A DNA stretch of 64,000 bases, taken from Sellimonas caecigallum (GTDB lineage: Bacteria; Bacillota; Clostridia; Lachnospirales; Lachnospiraceae). The position numbers and the translations under genes were made by a program. Location of the stretch: positions 2,046,001-2,110,000 of the forward strand of contig NZ_CP173660.1 of assembly GCF_045038405.1 (NCBI RefSeq), in the 5' to 3' direction. The notes beneath the pieces are model-generated. The model did no database searches. It was not told where the DNA came from and saw only the letters and a program-made list of their open reading frames with translations. This document shows positions 52,510 to 61,612 of the stretch, piece by piece (position 1 is the first letter of the stretch; every line of letters begins with the position of its first letter).

Positions 52510-54690
52510 ATGAAAGACAAAATTTTTGGTGTTCTTCAGAGAATTGGACGAAGTTTTATGCTTCCGATCGCCATCCTTCCGGTGGCCGGTCTTTTGCTCG
52601 GTATCGGCAGTTCTCTCACGAACGCTACCACCATTGAGATGTATGGGCTGGAGTCGGTTCTTGGAGACGGGACGATTCTTCATGCTCTTTTTACCATCAT
52701 GACAAGGGCAGGTAGCGCCATATTTGACAACCTGCCGATCATTTTCGCTGTAGGGGTGGCCATCGGTATGTCAAAAAAAGAGAAGGAAGTAGCAGCGCTT
52801 TCTGCTATGATCTCTTTTCTTGTCATGAACATTACTATCAACGCGCTTTTACAGATCGAAGGTACCGTTCTGGCAGACGGGACAGTTGCTGATGGTGTTC
52901 TGAGTGGTACAGTGGCAAGTGTACTTGGAATTCCAACCTTGCAGATGGGAGTGTTTGGCGGTATTATCGTAGGACTCGGAGTGGCGGCACTTCACAACAA
53001 ATACTATAAGATCGTACTTCCAAATGCATTGTCCTTCTTTGGCGGCTCCAGGTTCGTGCCGATCATTTCTACAGTCGTTTATGTGGGAGTTGGGATCATC
53101 ATGTATTTTGTTTGGCCCTTCGTGCAGAACGGAATCTACGCCCTTGGCGGCCTTGTCACGGGAACCGGATATGTGGGAACTCTGATTTTTGGTATCATCA
53201 AGCGTGCTCTGATTCCATTCGGACTCCATCATGTATTTTACTTGCCGTTCTGGCAGACAGCCGTTGGAGGAACGATGGAGATCGGCGGACAGCTGATCCA
53301 GGGCGGACAGAATATTTTCTTTGCGCAGCTGGCTGATCCGTCTACGATTCATTTCAGTGCAGATGCGACGAGATACTTTTCAGGAGAGTTCATTTTCATG
53401 ATTTTTGGACTTCCGGGAGCAGCGCTTGCCATGTATCGTTGTGCAAAACCGGAAAAGAAGAAACAAGCAGGAGGACTCCTTTTATCTGCAGCCCTTACGT
53501 GTATGCTGACAGGTATCACGGAACCACTGGAATTTTCATTCCTGTTCGTAGCGCCGATTCTTTTTGTCGTGCAGGTTGTTTTGGCAGGTGCGGCTTATAT
53601 GATCGCCCACATGCTGAATATTGCGGTAGGGCTTACGTTCTCCGGAGGTATACTGGATTTCTTTATGTTTGGTATTCTGCAGGGAAATGAAAAGACAAGC
53701 TGGCTTTTGATCATTCCGGTGGGGATCGTCTATTTTGTCCTTTACTATGTGATCTTCACAGTCCTGATCAAAAAGTTGAACCTCAAGACACCTGGACGAG
53801 AAGATGACGACGTAGAGACGAAGCTGTATACAAAGGCGGACTACAAAGCAAAACAAGGAAAGGCAGGAGGAAACGGGGAAGAGCGCGCCGAAGATGAGAG
53901 AAGCGTCCTCATTACTCAGGGACTAGGCGGAAAGAAAAATATTTCTGATGTGGACTGTTGTGCAACAAGACTTCGCTGTACAGTCGTGAAACCGGAGCTT
54001 GTGAACGAAGGCATCTTAAAGCAGACCGGTCCGTCAGGTATCGTTCGAAAAGGTCAGGGAATCCAGATCATTTACGGTCCGTCCGTGACGGTTATCAAAT
54101 CCAATCTGGAAGATTATCTTGTTCACGCACCGAATGAAGAGTATGTGGCGGCAGAGAGATCAGAAGAAGCGGAAGTGCCGGCGAAAAAAGAGAAGGCCAA
54201 AGAGGAAAAAGAAGCGAAAGAGGCTTGCACAAAGAAAACCCTTTTCTCGCCGTTTAAAGGCAAGGCAGCGCCGATCACGGAAGCGCCGGATGAAGCATTT
54301 GCAGGAAAAATGATGGGCGATGGCTACATCGTATTCCCGGAAGAAGGAGTGGTTTATGCTCCGGAAGACAGCACGGTATCCTTCGTGTTCCCGACAAATC
54401 ATGCCATCGGACTTACGACGGCGGACGGTGTAGAATATCTTCTGCACATTGGTGTGGATACAGTAAAACTGGAAGGAAAAGGATTCGAAACATTCGTAAA
54501 AGACGGAAATTTTGTAAAAAAGGGAGACAAACTTATGGCTTTTGATATAGAATATATAAAAGAGCATGCGAAATCCGAAGCTTGTATTGCCGTGTTTACA
54601 GGATTGACAGAAGGGGAAGAAGTTGTGATGAAGGCATCCGGTCATGTAGATGCGCAGGACGAAATTGCGGAAATCGTAAGCTGCCAATAA
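52510..54690 (+). CDS. ptsG: PTS glucose transporter subunit EIICBA
   Basis: A 726-residue fused phosphotransferase permease. EIIC (about 1-420) has ten or so membrane segments and the GITEPLEFSFLFVAP motif. EIIB (about 445-545) has its phosphocysteine at C484 in CCATRLRC. A charged Lys/Glu-rich linker leads to EIIA (about 575-726), with the phosphohistidine H646 in LLHIGVDTV. All three phosphotransfer steps can be made by this one protein with HPr. Glucose is the most likely substrate; N-acetylglucosamine (NagE type) is the alternative. The start at 52510 has GAGGAG upstream. The RAT switch in the leader and glcT downstream fit glucose-induced antitermination. Confidence 0.93.
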   Translation: MKDKIFGVLQRIGRSFMLPIAILPVAGLLLGIGSSLTNATTIEMYGLESVLGDGTILHALFTIMTRAGSAIFDNLPIIFAVGVAIGMSKKEKEVAALSAMISFLVMNITINALLQIEGTVLADGTVADGVLSGTVASVLGIPTLQMGVFGGIIVGLGVAALHNKYYKIVLPNALSFFGGSRFVPIISTVVYVGVGIIMYFVWPFVQNGIYALGGLVTGTGYVGTLIFGIIKRALIPFGLHHVFYLPFWQTAVGGTMEIGGQLIQGGQNIFFAQLADPSTIHFSADATRYFSGEFIFMIFGLPGAALAMYRCAKPEKKKQAGGLLLSAALTCMLTGITEPLEFSFLFVAPILFVVQVVLAGAAYMIAHMLNIAVGLTFSGGILDFFMFGILQGNEKTSWLLIIPVGIVYFVLYYVIFTVLIKKLNLKTPGREDDDVETKLYTKADYKAKQGKAGGNGEERAEDERSVLITQGLGGKKNISDVDCCATRLRCTVVKPELVNEGILKQTGPSGIVRKGQGIQIIYGPSVTVIKSNLEDYLVHAPNEEYVAAERSEEAEVPAKKEKAKEEKEAKEACTKKTLFSPFKGKAAPITEAPDEAFAGKMMGDGYIVFPEEGVVYAPEDSTVSFVFPTNHAIGLTTADGVEYLLHIGVDTVKLEGKGFETFVKDGNFVKKGDKLMAFDIEYIKEHAKSEACIAVFTGLTEGEEVVMKASGHVDAQDEIAEIVSCQ

Positions 54691-54734
54691 TGGGAAGGTA
54701 TCCAGCCTTCCCCTCAAAAGGAGCTTGGAGACGG

Positions 54735-55565
54735 ATGTATCGGATCATCAAAGTTTTGAACAACAATGCTGTTCTGGCATGGAACAAAGAACGAAAAAAA
54801 GAACAGATCCTCCTTGGAAATGGGATCGGATTCGGCAAGAGGCCGGGGGAGGAGAGCGGACCTATAAAGGACGCCAAAGTTTATTCCTTAGTCACGAGAA
54901 GAACCCAGGTATCGGCTCTGAAAGTCGTAAACGGGATTCGGCCGGTATACCTGGAGGCAGCCGGGAAGATCCTGGATGAAGCGGAAACGGTGTTTGCAAA
55001 GGTGTGTCATGATAATCTTCTTCCGCTTGCGGATCATATTGCTCTGGCGGCAAAACGGGCGGAAGAGAAAAAGAGCATACCAAATCCATTCACACCGGAC
55101 ATCAAAGTTCTCTTTGAGGAAGAGTACCGGATTGCAAAGAAGGGCAGGGAAATCATAAGAGAGATGACAGGACAGGAGATCACGGACGATGAAGTGGGCT
55201 TTATCGCTCTTCATGTCCACTCAGCCCGTTCGGATGAAAAAGTATCGGAAACGCTGGAAAATACAAGGATCATCAATCAGAGTATCCGCATGATCGAAGA
55301 GTATTTCGGCATCAGACTGGAACAGGAATCTCTTGGATACAACCGGATGATGAGTCACATCTACTATATGCTGGCCAGGATTCGCAAAGGAGAACCGGTA
55401 AAGGCGGATCTGAATGAATTTGTAAAAGTGAAATACGAAAAAGAGTTTGAGTCGGCAGAAAAGATCTGCCAGTGGATCGCAGGGGAAATGAAAAAGGAAG
55501 TTCCAGAAGAAGAGATAGGGTTTCTGGCGATCCACATTTTACGGGTTGTAAATAAAGAGGTATAG
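54735..55565 (+). CDS. glcT: BglG/GlcT-family transcription antiterminator
   Basis: A 276-residue antiterminator: an N-terminal CAT RNA-binding domain (about 1-58, MYRIIKVLNNNAVLAW), PRD1 (about 70-170, with ALHVHSAR) and PRD2 (about 175-276, with GFLAIHILR). The PRD histidines are phosphorylated by PTS proteins. In the absence of glucose, EIICB phosphorylates and inactivates GlcT; glucose reverses this. The RAT target lies in the ptsG leader about 2.3 kb upstream and the gene is 44 bases after ptsG, so it probably controls its own transcription. AAGGAG lies before the ATG. The symbol follows ptsG linkage; LicT-like is possible. Confidence 0.9.
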   Translation: MYRIIKVLNNNAVLAWNKERKKEQILLGNGIGFGKRPGEESGPIKDAKVYSLVTRRTQVSALKVVNGIRPVYLEAAGKILDEAETVFAKVCHDNLLPLADHIALAAKRAEEKKSIPNPFTPDIKVLFEEEYRIAKKGREIIREMTGQEITDDEVGFIALHVHSARSDEKVSETLENTRIINQSIRMIEEYFGIRLEQESLGYNRMMSHIYYMLARIRKGEPVKADLNEFVKVKYEKEFESAEKICQWIAGEMKKEVPEEEIGFLAIHILRVVNKEV

Positions 55566-55591
55566 CCATCTTGCGGCTATACCTCTTTTTT
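55557..55591 (+). terminator. terminator after glcT
   Basis: GAGGTATAGCC (55557-55567), loop ATCTTGC, GGCTATACCTC (55575-55585), TTTTTT; it overlaps the stop codon. Confidence 0.9.
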
Positions 55592-55600
55592 CTGACTTAT

Positions 55601-57157
55601 CTAGATGATTTTTGTTGTCCACTTTGTGCAGTCCCACACTTCAGATACGACGTCACGGTAAAACTCCGGTTCATGACAGATGAGAAGGACGCTTCCGCGG
55701 TATTCCAGAAGTGCTTTTTTCAGCGCATCTTTGGCGTCCGTATCCAGATGGTTGGTCGGCTCGTCCAAAAGGAGAAGATTTGTCTCCCGGTTGATAAGCT
55801 TGCAGAGACGTACTTTCGCCTGTTCCCCTCCGCTTAGAACCCGTACCTGGCTTTCGATATGCTTTGTCGTAAGGCCGCACTTGGCCAGGGCAGAGCGCAC
55901 CTCATACTGGGTAAAGGAAGGAAATTCCGCCCAGATCTCATCGATACAGGTGGCTTTGTTTTCTCCTTTTACTTCCTGCTCGAAATACCCGATCTGGAGA
56001 TTTTCACCAAGTTCACAGCTCCCTTTCAGGGAAGGGATGAGTCCCAGGATGCTTTTCAGAAGGGTTGTCTTTCCGATACCATTTGCTCCTACAAGGGCGA
56101 TCTTCTGTCCGCGCTCCATGGATATAGAGATCGGGCGGGAGAGCGGCTCATCGTATCCGATGACAAGATCCTTCGTCTCAAAGAGAAAACGTCCAGGTGT
56201 TTTCCCAACCTTAAAGTGGAATTCCGGTTTTGGGCGCTCTGCGGCAAGCTCGATGACTTCCATTTTGTCGAGCTTTTTCTGGCGGGACATAGCCATGTTC
56301 CTCGTGGAGACACGGGCTTTGTTGCGGGCCACGAAATCTTTAAGTTCGCTGATCTCCTGCTGCTGACGGCGGTAGGCAGCCTCAAGCTGCGCTTTCTTTA
56401 CAGCATATACTTCCTCAAAATGAGTGTAATCGCCCACGTAGCGGTTCAGTTCCTGGTTTTCCATATGGTAGATGATGTTGACGACTTCATTCAAAAACGG
56501 GATGTCGTGGGAAATCAGGATGAAAGCGCTTTCATATTCCTGGAGATAGCGTTTCAGCCAGGCGATATGTTCTTCGTCCAGATAGTTGGTCGGCTCGTCC
56601 AGAAGAAGGATATCCGGTTTTTCAAGGAGAAGTTTTCCAAGCAGGATCTTTGTGCGCTGGCCCCCGCTTAAGTCGGTCACATCCCGGTCAAGGCCGATGT
56701 CCAAAAGTCCGAGAGCACGGGCTACTTCCTCCACCTTAGCGTCGATCACATAGAAATCATGCATCGCGAGCATATCCTGGATCGTGCCAAGTTCTTCCAT
56801 CATTTCTGTCATCTCCTCTTCAGATGCAGTGCCAAGGGAATCGCAGATAACGTTCATCTTTTCTTCCAGCTGGAAAAGCCAGGAGAAAGCAGATTTCAGT
56901 ACGTCCCGTATGGTCATCCCTTTTTCAAGAACAGTGTGCTGATCCAGATACCCGATACGGACATTCTTTGCCCACTCGATTTTCCCTTCATCCGGTGTAA
57001 GATGTCCGGTAACAATATTAAAAAAAGTAGATTTTCCCTCTCCGTTTGCGCCCACAAGCCCGATATGTTCTCCGCGCAGAAGGCGGAAAGAGACGTCGGA
57101 GAAGATGGCTCTGTCGCCAAATCCATGTGTGAGATGCTCTACGTTCAAAATACTCAT
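55601..57157 (-). CDS. ABC-F family ATPase
   Basis: A 518-residue protein with two ATP-binding domains and no membrane segments. The first (about 1-240) has Walker A GANGEGKST, signature LSGGQRTKIL and LLLDEPTNYLD; the second (about 305-518) has GANGIGKTT, LSGGEQAKVRL and LLLDEPTNHLD. Between them lies the charged interdomain linker (about 245-300, rich in Lys, Arg and Gln). This is the ABC-F layout of ribosome-associated factors of the YbiT/EttA type or of antibiotic-resistance relatives. The linker is of moderate length, so a housekeeping role is as likely as resistance. AAAGGAG lies 12 bases before the ATG. It is monocistronic and convergent with glcT. Confidence 0.9.
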   Translation of the reverse strand: MSILNVEHLTHGFGDRAIFSDVSFRLLRGEHIGLVGANGEGKSTFFNIVTGHLTPDEGKIEWAKNVRIGYLDQHTVLEKGMTIRDVLKSAFSWLFQLEEKMNVICDSLGTASEEEMTEMMEELGTIQDMLAMHDFYVIDAKVEEVARALGLLDIGLDRDVTDLSGGQRTKILLGKLLLEKPDILLLDEPTNYLDEEHIAWLKRYLQEYESAFILISHDIPFLNEVVNIIYHMENQELNRYVGDYTHFEEVYAVKKAQLEAAYRRQQQEISELKDFVARNKARVSTRNMAMSRQKKLDKMEVIELAAERPKPEFHFKVGKTPGRFLFETKDLVIGYDEPLSRPISISMERGQKIALVGANGIGKTTLLKSILGLIPSLKGSCELGENLQIGYFEQEVKGENKATCIDEIWAEFPSFTQYEVRSALAKCGLTTKHIESQVRVLSGGEQAKVRLCKLINRETNLLLLDEPTNHLDTDAKDALKKALLEYRGSVLLICHEPEFYRDVVSEVWDCTKWTTKII

Positions 57158-57197
57158 GATAAATCAAACTCCTTTGTATGAATCAGAATCTCAGACT

Positions 57198-57226
57198 ATT
57201 GTACAGGAAAAAAGAACGTTTGTCAT
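57198..57226 (-). promoter_or_regulatory. promoter of the ABC-F gene
   Basis: On the minus strand: ATGACA (57221-57226), 17-bp spacer, TACAAT (57198-57203). Confidence 0.7.
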
Positions 57227-57352
57227 TCTGTTTTTTCGGGAGAGGCAACAGCATTTTTTCGAAACCGTCTTCCTCCCCTCCGGGTGTGGCATGGAGAAGA
57301 TGAATGTGGTAAAATCGTGATAGCGAAGATCATGAAAAGGAGGAAAACGATC

Positions 57353-58324
57353 GTGAAGATTGGTATCATTGGCGCGGGAAACATCGCGGGAACTATGGCA
57401 AAGACATTAAATGGAATGGAAGATGCAAAAGGCTATGCCGTGGCTTCCAGGAATCTTAAGAAAGCGCAGAAATTTGCCGGGGAAAACGGGTTTGAAAAGG
57501 CGTACGGCTCATACGAAGAGATGCTCCGGGATCCGGAAGTGGAGCTTGTCTATATAGCCACGCCCCACTCCCACCATTATGAACATATCAAGCTTTGTCT
57601 GGAACACAAAAAACCGGTGCTCTGCGAGAAAGCTTTCACAGCGAACGCTGCTCAGGCAGAAGAAGTCCTGAAAATATCAGAGGAAAAAAAGATCTTTGTA
57701 GGAGAAGCAATGTGGACGAGATTCCTTCCTTCCAGGACAATGATCGATGAGATCGTCAAAGGCAGAGAGATCGGAAAAGTACATATGATCACGGCGAACC
57801 TTGGATACAAGATCGATCACGTGGAGAGACTGCGCAAACCGGAGCTGGCAGGGGGAGCTCTTCTGGATGTGGGAATCTACCCTCTTTCCTTTATCCGGAT
57901 GGTAACAGATGCCAAGATTCAGTCTGTGACTACATGCTGCACAAAGCTGGAGACAGGAGTAGACGCCCAGAATACAGCGGTCTTCCAGTTCAGTGACCGG
58001 TGCATAGCGTCCATGCACAGCAGTATGCTCGGAGGGACGGAGCAGGCCGGCATTGTCTACGGAGACAAAGGATATCTGATCGCGTGGAATATCAATAACG
58101 TGAACCGGATCCAGGTATACGACAATGCCAAAAGACTGGTACGGGAGATGACTGTCCCGGAACAGATCACGGGATTCGAGTACGAAGTGCGGGCAGCCAT
58201 AAAGGCGATCCAGGAAGGAAGGACTGAATGCCCGCAGATGCCCCACAGTGAGACACTCTATATGATGCGGCAGATGGATGAGCTCCGGAAAACATGGGGA
58301 GTCGTCTATCCATTTGAGTCTTAG
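57353..58324 (+). CDS. Gfo/Idh/MocA-family oxidoreductase
   Basis: A 323-residue NAD(P)-dependent oxidoreductase. The N-terminal Rossmann motif is GIIGAGNIAGTMA (about residues 4-16), CEKAFTANAAQAEEV carries the conserved EKA motif near residue 90, and GGALLDVGIYPLSF holds the dinucleotide-linked active-site histidine-neighbour region of the family. Substrates of this family are sugars, inositols or dihydrodiols; none can be named. The start is most likely the GTG at 57353, with AAAGGAGG at the right distance; an ATG at 57332 overlaps the Shine-Dalgarno sequence itself. An extended -10 (TGGTAAAAT, 57307-57315) lies just upstream. It converges on the next gene with no clear terminator. Confidence 0.9.
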   Translation: MKIGIIGAGNIAGTMAKTLNGMEDAKGYAVASRNLKKAQKFAGENGFEKAYGSYEEMLRDPEVELVYIATPHSHHYEHIKLCLEHKKPVLCEKAFTANAAQAEEVLKISEEKKIFVGEAMWTRFLPSRTMIDEIVKGREIGKVHMITANLGYKIDHVERLRKPELAGGALLDVGIYPLSFIRMVTDAKIQSVTTCCTKLETGVDAQNTAVFQFSDRCIASMHSSMLGGTEQAGIVYGDKGYLIAWNINNVNRIQVYDNAKRLVREMTVPEQITGFEYEVRAAIKAIQEGRTECPQMPHSETLYMMRQMDELRKTWGVVYPFES

Positions 58325-58362
58325 CACGAACACCGGGGAGTGAAAAATCCTGGATGCAGATG

Positions 58363-59073
58363 TCAGCAGGAGCCAAGGAAGAAGGAGAAGATGCGGCTCA
58401 TTTTTTTGGAAGACAGATACATGCATTCCGGATGCCACTGTACGCCAAGCAGGAAAGGGTGGGAAGTCCCTTCGATGGATTCGGGCATACCGTCCGGAGC
58501 ATAGGAACTGCATATGAGACCGGAGCCGGCTGTTTTTACTCCCTGATGGTGGAAACTGTTGACCCGGGCCGTCTCCCCAAGGATTTCCCTGATCAGGCTT
58601 CCTTCTTCAGTCCGGATCGTGTGGGCCGGCTCAGAACGGTATCTGGAAGGATAGCTGTGGTTGAAAAATGTCGGGTTTTCGGATAAATCCTGATAAATAC
58701 TGCCCTGGCAGGCGATAGAGAGAATCTGCATCCCCTTGCAGATAGCGAGGGTTGGCTTTCGGGAATGTTCAAGCAGATCGGTCATAAATCGGAGCTGGAA
58801 GAGATCGAAAGAAAAATCAGTGTCTCCAAGATGTCCGGACGGCAGTTCTCGAAAGAGCAAAGGATTGATATCGCCGCCTCCGCAGAAGAGAAATCCGTCG
58901 AATTTTTTTTCGCATTCCCGGAAAAAGGAAGGCGGATAATCTTCGAAATAAGGGATGGAAAAAGGCATTCCGCCATGGTCGGCGACAGACTGGATGTATG
59001 GCAGACTTGTGAAAATCCGGTTTCGTTCCCGTGCGCAGACGACGATACCGATGGAAGGGCATTTCTGTTTCAT
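58363..59073 (-). CDS. gamma-glutamyl-GABA hydrolase-like peptidase C26
   Basis: A 236-residue class I glutamine amidotransferase-like protein. The nucleophile is C112 in LAICKGMQIL, and the His-Glu pair is in GVQWHPE near residue 215. CGGGDINPLLF is the family block around residue 66. These match PuuD/YvdE-type enzymes that hydrolyse gamma-glutamyl bonds. The nucleophile loop has Lys after the cysteine where most relatives have Arg, and the N-terminal third is slightly short. AAAGGAA lies upstream of the ATG at 59073. It is divergent from a dipeptidase gene, 60 bases apart, hinting at a shared peptide-degrading role. Confidence 0.87.
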   Translation of the reverse strand: MKQKCPSIGIVVCARERNRIFTSLPYIQSVADHGGMPFSIPYFEDYPPSFFRECEKKFDGFLFCGGGDINPLLFRELPSGHLGDTDFSFDLFQLRFMTDLLEHSRKPTLAICKGMQILSIACQGSIYQDLSENPTFFNHSYPSRYRSEPAHTIRTEEGSLIREILGETARVNSFHHQGVKTAGSGLICSSYAPDGMPESIEGTSHPFLLGVQWHPECMYLSSKKMSRIFSFFLGSC

Positions 59074-59133
59074 ATATCGATTCCTTTCCGCTTATATTAG
59101 ACTATACTACCATATGAAAAGGAGCCTCCGCTT

Positions 59134-60099
59134 ATGAATTTGATTGACATGCACTGTGATACCATCTATGAGATGCTTTCGGGAGAAACACCAAAGGACC
59201 TGCGAAAGAACAACCTGAAAGTAGATCTGGAAAAACTCAGGAAAGCGGGATCGGCTGCACAGTTTTTTGCCTGCTTTATCTGTATGGATGAATTTTTGGG
59301 AAAGTCCAGGTACGAGCAGGCCTATGAATATGTCCGTGTCATGGCATCCTGCCTGAAAAAACAGATCTGGATGTATCCAGAGGAGATCGCGTTTGCAGGA
59401 AACGGAAGAGACCTTGAGCGCAATCAGAGAGAAGGGAAGATTTCCGCGTTCCTCACATTGGAAGAAGGAGGTGTCATCCACGATGATTCCGCAAGGATCG
59501 AAGAACTCTGGCAGATGGGGATCCGTCTGATCACTCTGACATGGAATTACGAAAACTGCATGGGATATCCAAACAGCAAAGATCCGGATGTAATGGGAAA
59601 AGGATTGAAACCGTTTGGAATCTTTACGGTAGAGCGGATGAACGAGCTTGGTATGATCGTGGATGTGTCGCACTTGTCGGAAGGGGGATTCTGGGATGTG
59701 ATCCGTTACAGCAGCAAACCGCCTGTGGCATCCCACTCTAATGCAAGAGCTATAAAAGAGCATCCAAGAAATCTTTCAGATGGACAGATCCGGGCGCTGT
59801 CGGAAAAGGGCGGGATCGCCGGTCTGAATTTTTACCAACACTTTTTGGGAAATACAGATGAATGCCGGATTGAAGAAATGGTTGCCCATGTAAAACATAT
59901 GTTCCAAAAAGGCGGCGAGGACTTTGTGGCTATCGGGACCGACTTTGATGGATTCCACGGCGCTGCAAGGATGGAGATCGAGAATATCGGGGAGATAGAC
60001 GTATTGAAAGAGGCGCTTTTAAAAAATGGGTTTACCGAACGTCAGGTAGAAAAAATATGGTATAGAAATGCAAAAAGAGTCATTGATGAAGTAATGTGA
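59134..60099 (+). CDS. M19-family membrane dipeptidase-like hydrolase
   Basis: A 321-residue protein of the renal dipeptidase family. The zinc ligands H7 and D9 are in DMHCDTIYE; the bridging Glu is in TLEEGGVI near residue 111, the third His in SHSNARAIKEHPRN near residue 205 and GTDFDGF near residue 270. No signal peptide or anchor is present, so it is cytoplasmic here despite the family name. It cleaves dipeptides, and some members cleave D-amino-acid-containing ones. AGGAG precedes the ATG. It is divergent from the C26 peptidase gene and closed by a bidirectional terminator shared with argG. Confidence 0.92.
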   Translation: MNLIDMHCDTIYEMLSGETPKDLRKNNLKVDLEKLRKAGSAAQFFACFICMDEFLGKSRYEQAYEYVRVMASCLKKQIWMYPEEIAFAGNGRDLERNQREGKISAFLTLEEGGVIHDDSARIEELWQMGIRLITLTWNYENCMGYPNSKDPDVMGKGLKPFGIFTVERMNELGMIVDVSHLSEGGFWDVIRYSSKPPVASHSNARAIKEHPRNLSDGQIRALSEKGGIAGLNFYQHFLGNTDECRIEEMVAHVKHMFQKGGEDFVAIGTDFDGFHGAARMEIENIGEIDVLKEALLKNGFTERQVEKIWYRNAKRVIDEVM

Positions 60100-60117
60100 G
60101 GGTAGAAGAATGACACG

Positions 60118-60143
60118 AAAAAGGGGCGTTTTCGCCCCTTTTT
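60118..60143. terminator. bidirectional terminator, dipeptidase/argG
   Basis: AAAAAGGGGCG (60118-60128), loop TTTT, CGCCCCTTTTT (60133-60143): symmetrical, so it works for both converging genes. Confidence 0.92.
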
Positions 60144-60147
60144 ATGC

Positions 60148-61371
60148 TTATTTATTCTTATTTGCTTCAGCCAGTTTCATAGCGCGCACTTTGAGCGGCA
60201 GTCCGAAAAGGTTGATGAAACCATCTGCGTCGTGATGGTCGTAAAGTTCTCCTGTCGTAAAGCTTGCGAGAGATTCGCTGTACAGAGAGTACGGGGATGT
60301 CGTGCCGGCTTTGATGATGTTGCCTTTGTAGAGTTTGAATTTGACTTCTCCTGTCACATATTCCTGTGTGGATTCTACAAATGCCTGTATTGCTTCGCGA
60401 AGCGGTGTAAACCATTTTCCTTCGTAGACAACTTGCGCCAGTTTATTTCCCATGTCTTTTTTAACTTCGTATGTAGCGCGGTCAAGAACAAGTTCTTCCA
60501 GCTGCTGGTGTGCTTCCATCAGGATTGTTCCGCCAGGTGTCTCGTACACACCGCGTGACTTCATGCCAACAACACGGTTTTCCACGATATCCACGATGCC
60601 GACCCCGTGCTTTCCGCCAAGCTTATTTAATTCAGTAATGATTTCGGAAACTTTCATCTCTTTTCCATTTAAGCTTTTTGGCACACCTTTTTCGAAAGTC
60701 ATTGTCACATATTCCGGTTCATCCGGCGCTTTTTCCGGTGTCACTCCAAGGACGAGAAGATCGTCGTAGTTTGGCTCCACAGCCGGGTCTTCCAGTTCCA
60801 GCCCTTCATGGCTGATGTGCCATAAGTTACGGTCGCGGCTATAGCTGTGGCTTGCATCGAACGGAAGGTCGATACCGTGCTGCTTACAGTATTCGATTTC
60901 TTCTTCACGAGACTGCATTGTCCAGATATCTGTCATTCTCCAAGGAGCGATGATCTTCAGATCCGGAGCCAGAGCCTTGATGCCAAGTTCGAAACGGATC
61001 TGGTCATTTCCCTTTCCGGTAGCACCGTGGCAGATTGCTGTGGCGCCTTCTTTTCTTGCAACCTCCACCAATTTTTTTGCGATTCCCGGGCGGGCCATAG
61101 ATGTGCCCAAAAGATATTTGTTTTCGTAGACTGCTCCGGCCTGTACACAAGGAACGATATAGTCGTCACAGAATTCATCGATGATGTTTTCAATGTATAA
61201 TTTGGAAGCTCCGGATAATTTTGCACGTTCTTCCAGTCCGTCCAGTTCTTCGCCCTGACCGCAGTCGATGCAGCAGCAGATGACTTCATAATCAAAATTT
61301 TCCTTTAACCATGGGATGATCGCGGTTGTGTCCAGACCGCCTGAGTACGCAAGTACCACTTTTTCTTTCAT
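60148..61371 (-). CDS. argG: argininosuccinate synthase
   Basis: ArgG ligates citrulline and aspartate with ATP to argininosuccinate. The 407-residue product has the N-terminal PP-loop AYSGGLDTTAI (residues 8-18), the GATGKGNDQIRFE block near residue 118 and DASHSYSRDRNLWHIS near residue 175, all conserved. AGGAGG lies before the ATG. It is divergent from argC across an AT-rich region with ArgR-like boxes, so both should be repressed by arginine. argH is not found next to it. Confidence 0.97.
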   Translation of the reverse strand: MKEKVVLAYSGGLDTTAIIPWLKENFDYEVICCCIDCGQGEELDGLEERAKLSGASKLYIENIIDEFCDDYIVPCVQAGAVYENKYLLGTSMARPGIAKKLVEVARKEGATAICHGATGKGNDQIRFELGIKALAPDLKIIAPWRMTDIWTMQSREEEIEYCKQHGIDLPFDASHSYSRDRNLWHISHEGLELEDPAVEPNYDDLLVLGVTPEKAPDEPEYVTMTFEKGVPKSLNGKEMKVSEIITELNKLGGKHGVGIVDIVENRVVGMKSRGVYETPGGTILMEAHQQLEELVLDRATYEVKKDMGNKLAQVVYEGKWFTPLREAIQAFVESTQEYVTGEVKFKLYKGNIIKAGTTSPYSLYSESLASFTTGELYDHHDADGFINLFGLPLKVRAMKLAEANKNK

Positions 61372-61416
61372 AATCTATGTCCTCCTGAAAAATTGTTTTT
61401 GCAAATCACATGAGTT

Positions 61417-61445
61417 ACTATACACCTTTCTACATAAATATGCAA
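61417..61445 (-). promoter_or_regulatory. promoter of argG
   Basis: On the minus strand: TTGCAT (61440-61445), 17-bp spacer, TATAGT (61417-61422). An ArgR-like box lies on its spacer and -35. Confidence 0.75.
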
Positions 61446-61538
61446 GGAAAAAATAGAGAAAATATTATAAAATGCATATTACACAAAAAAATATGCAATT
61501 TACTGGAATAAATATACAAAAAATATGCGTAAATATAC
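61431..61538. promoter_or_regulatory. cluster of ArgR-like operator boxes
   Basis: The region holds several copies related to the ARG box TGMATWWWWATKCA: TACATAAATATGCA (61431-61444), TGCATATTACACA (61473-61485), AATATGCA (61490-61497), TGGAATAAATATACA (61504-61518) and ATATGCGTAAATATAC (about 61522-61537). They lie between the two divergent arg promoters and would allow one repressor to act on both. Confidence 0.65.
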
Positions 61539-61567
61539 TTGCGAAAGAAAAAAACTGGTTGTATACT
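61539..61567 (+). promoter_or_regulatory. promoter of argC operon
   Basis: TTGCGA (61539-61544), 17-bp spacer, TATACT (61562-61567). Confidence 0.75.
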
Positions 61568-61612
61568 AAAAGCTACAAGGCTTTGAGTGACAAAGAGAAA
61601 GGAATAAAGTGT

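Noticed and set aside
61472..61612. N-terminal extension of argC
   Set aside because: It covers the ArgR boxes and the promoter; ArgC homologues begin at the GSTGYAG region.
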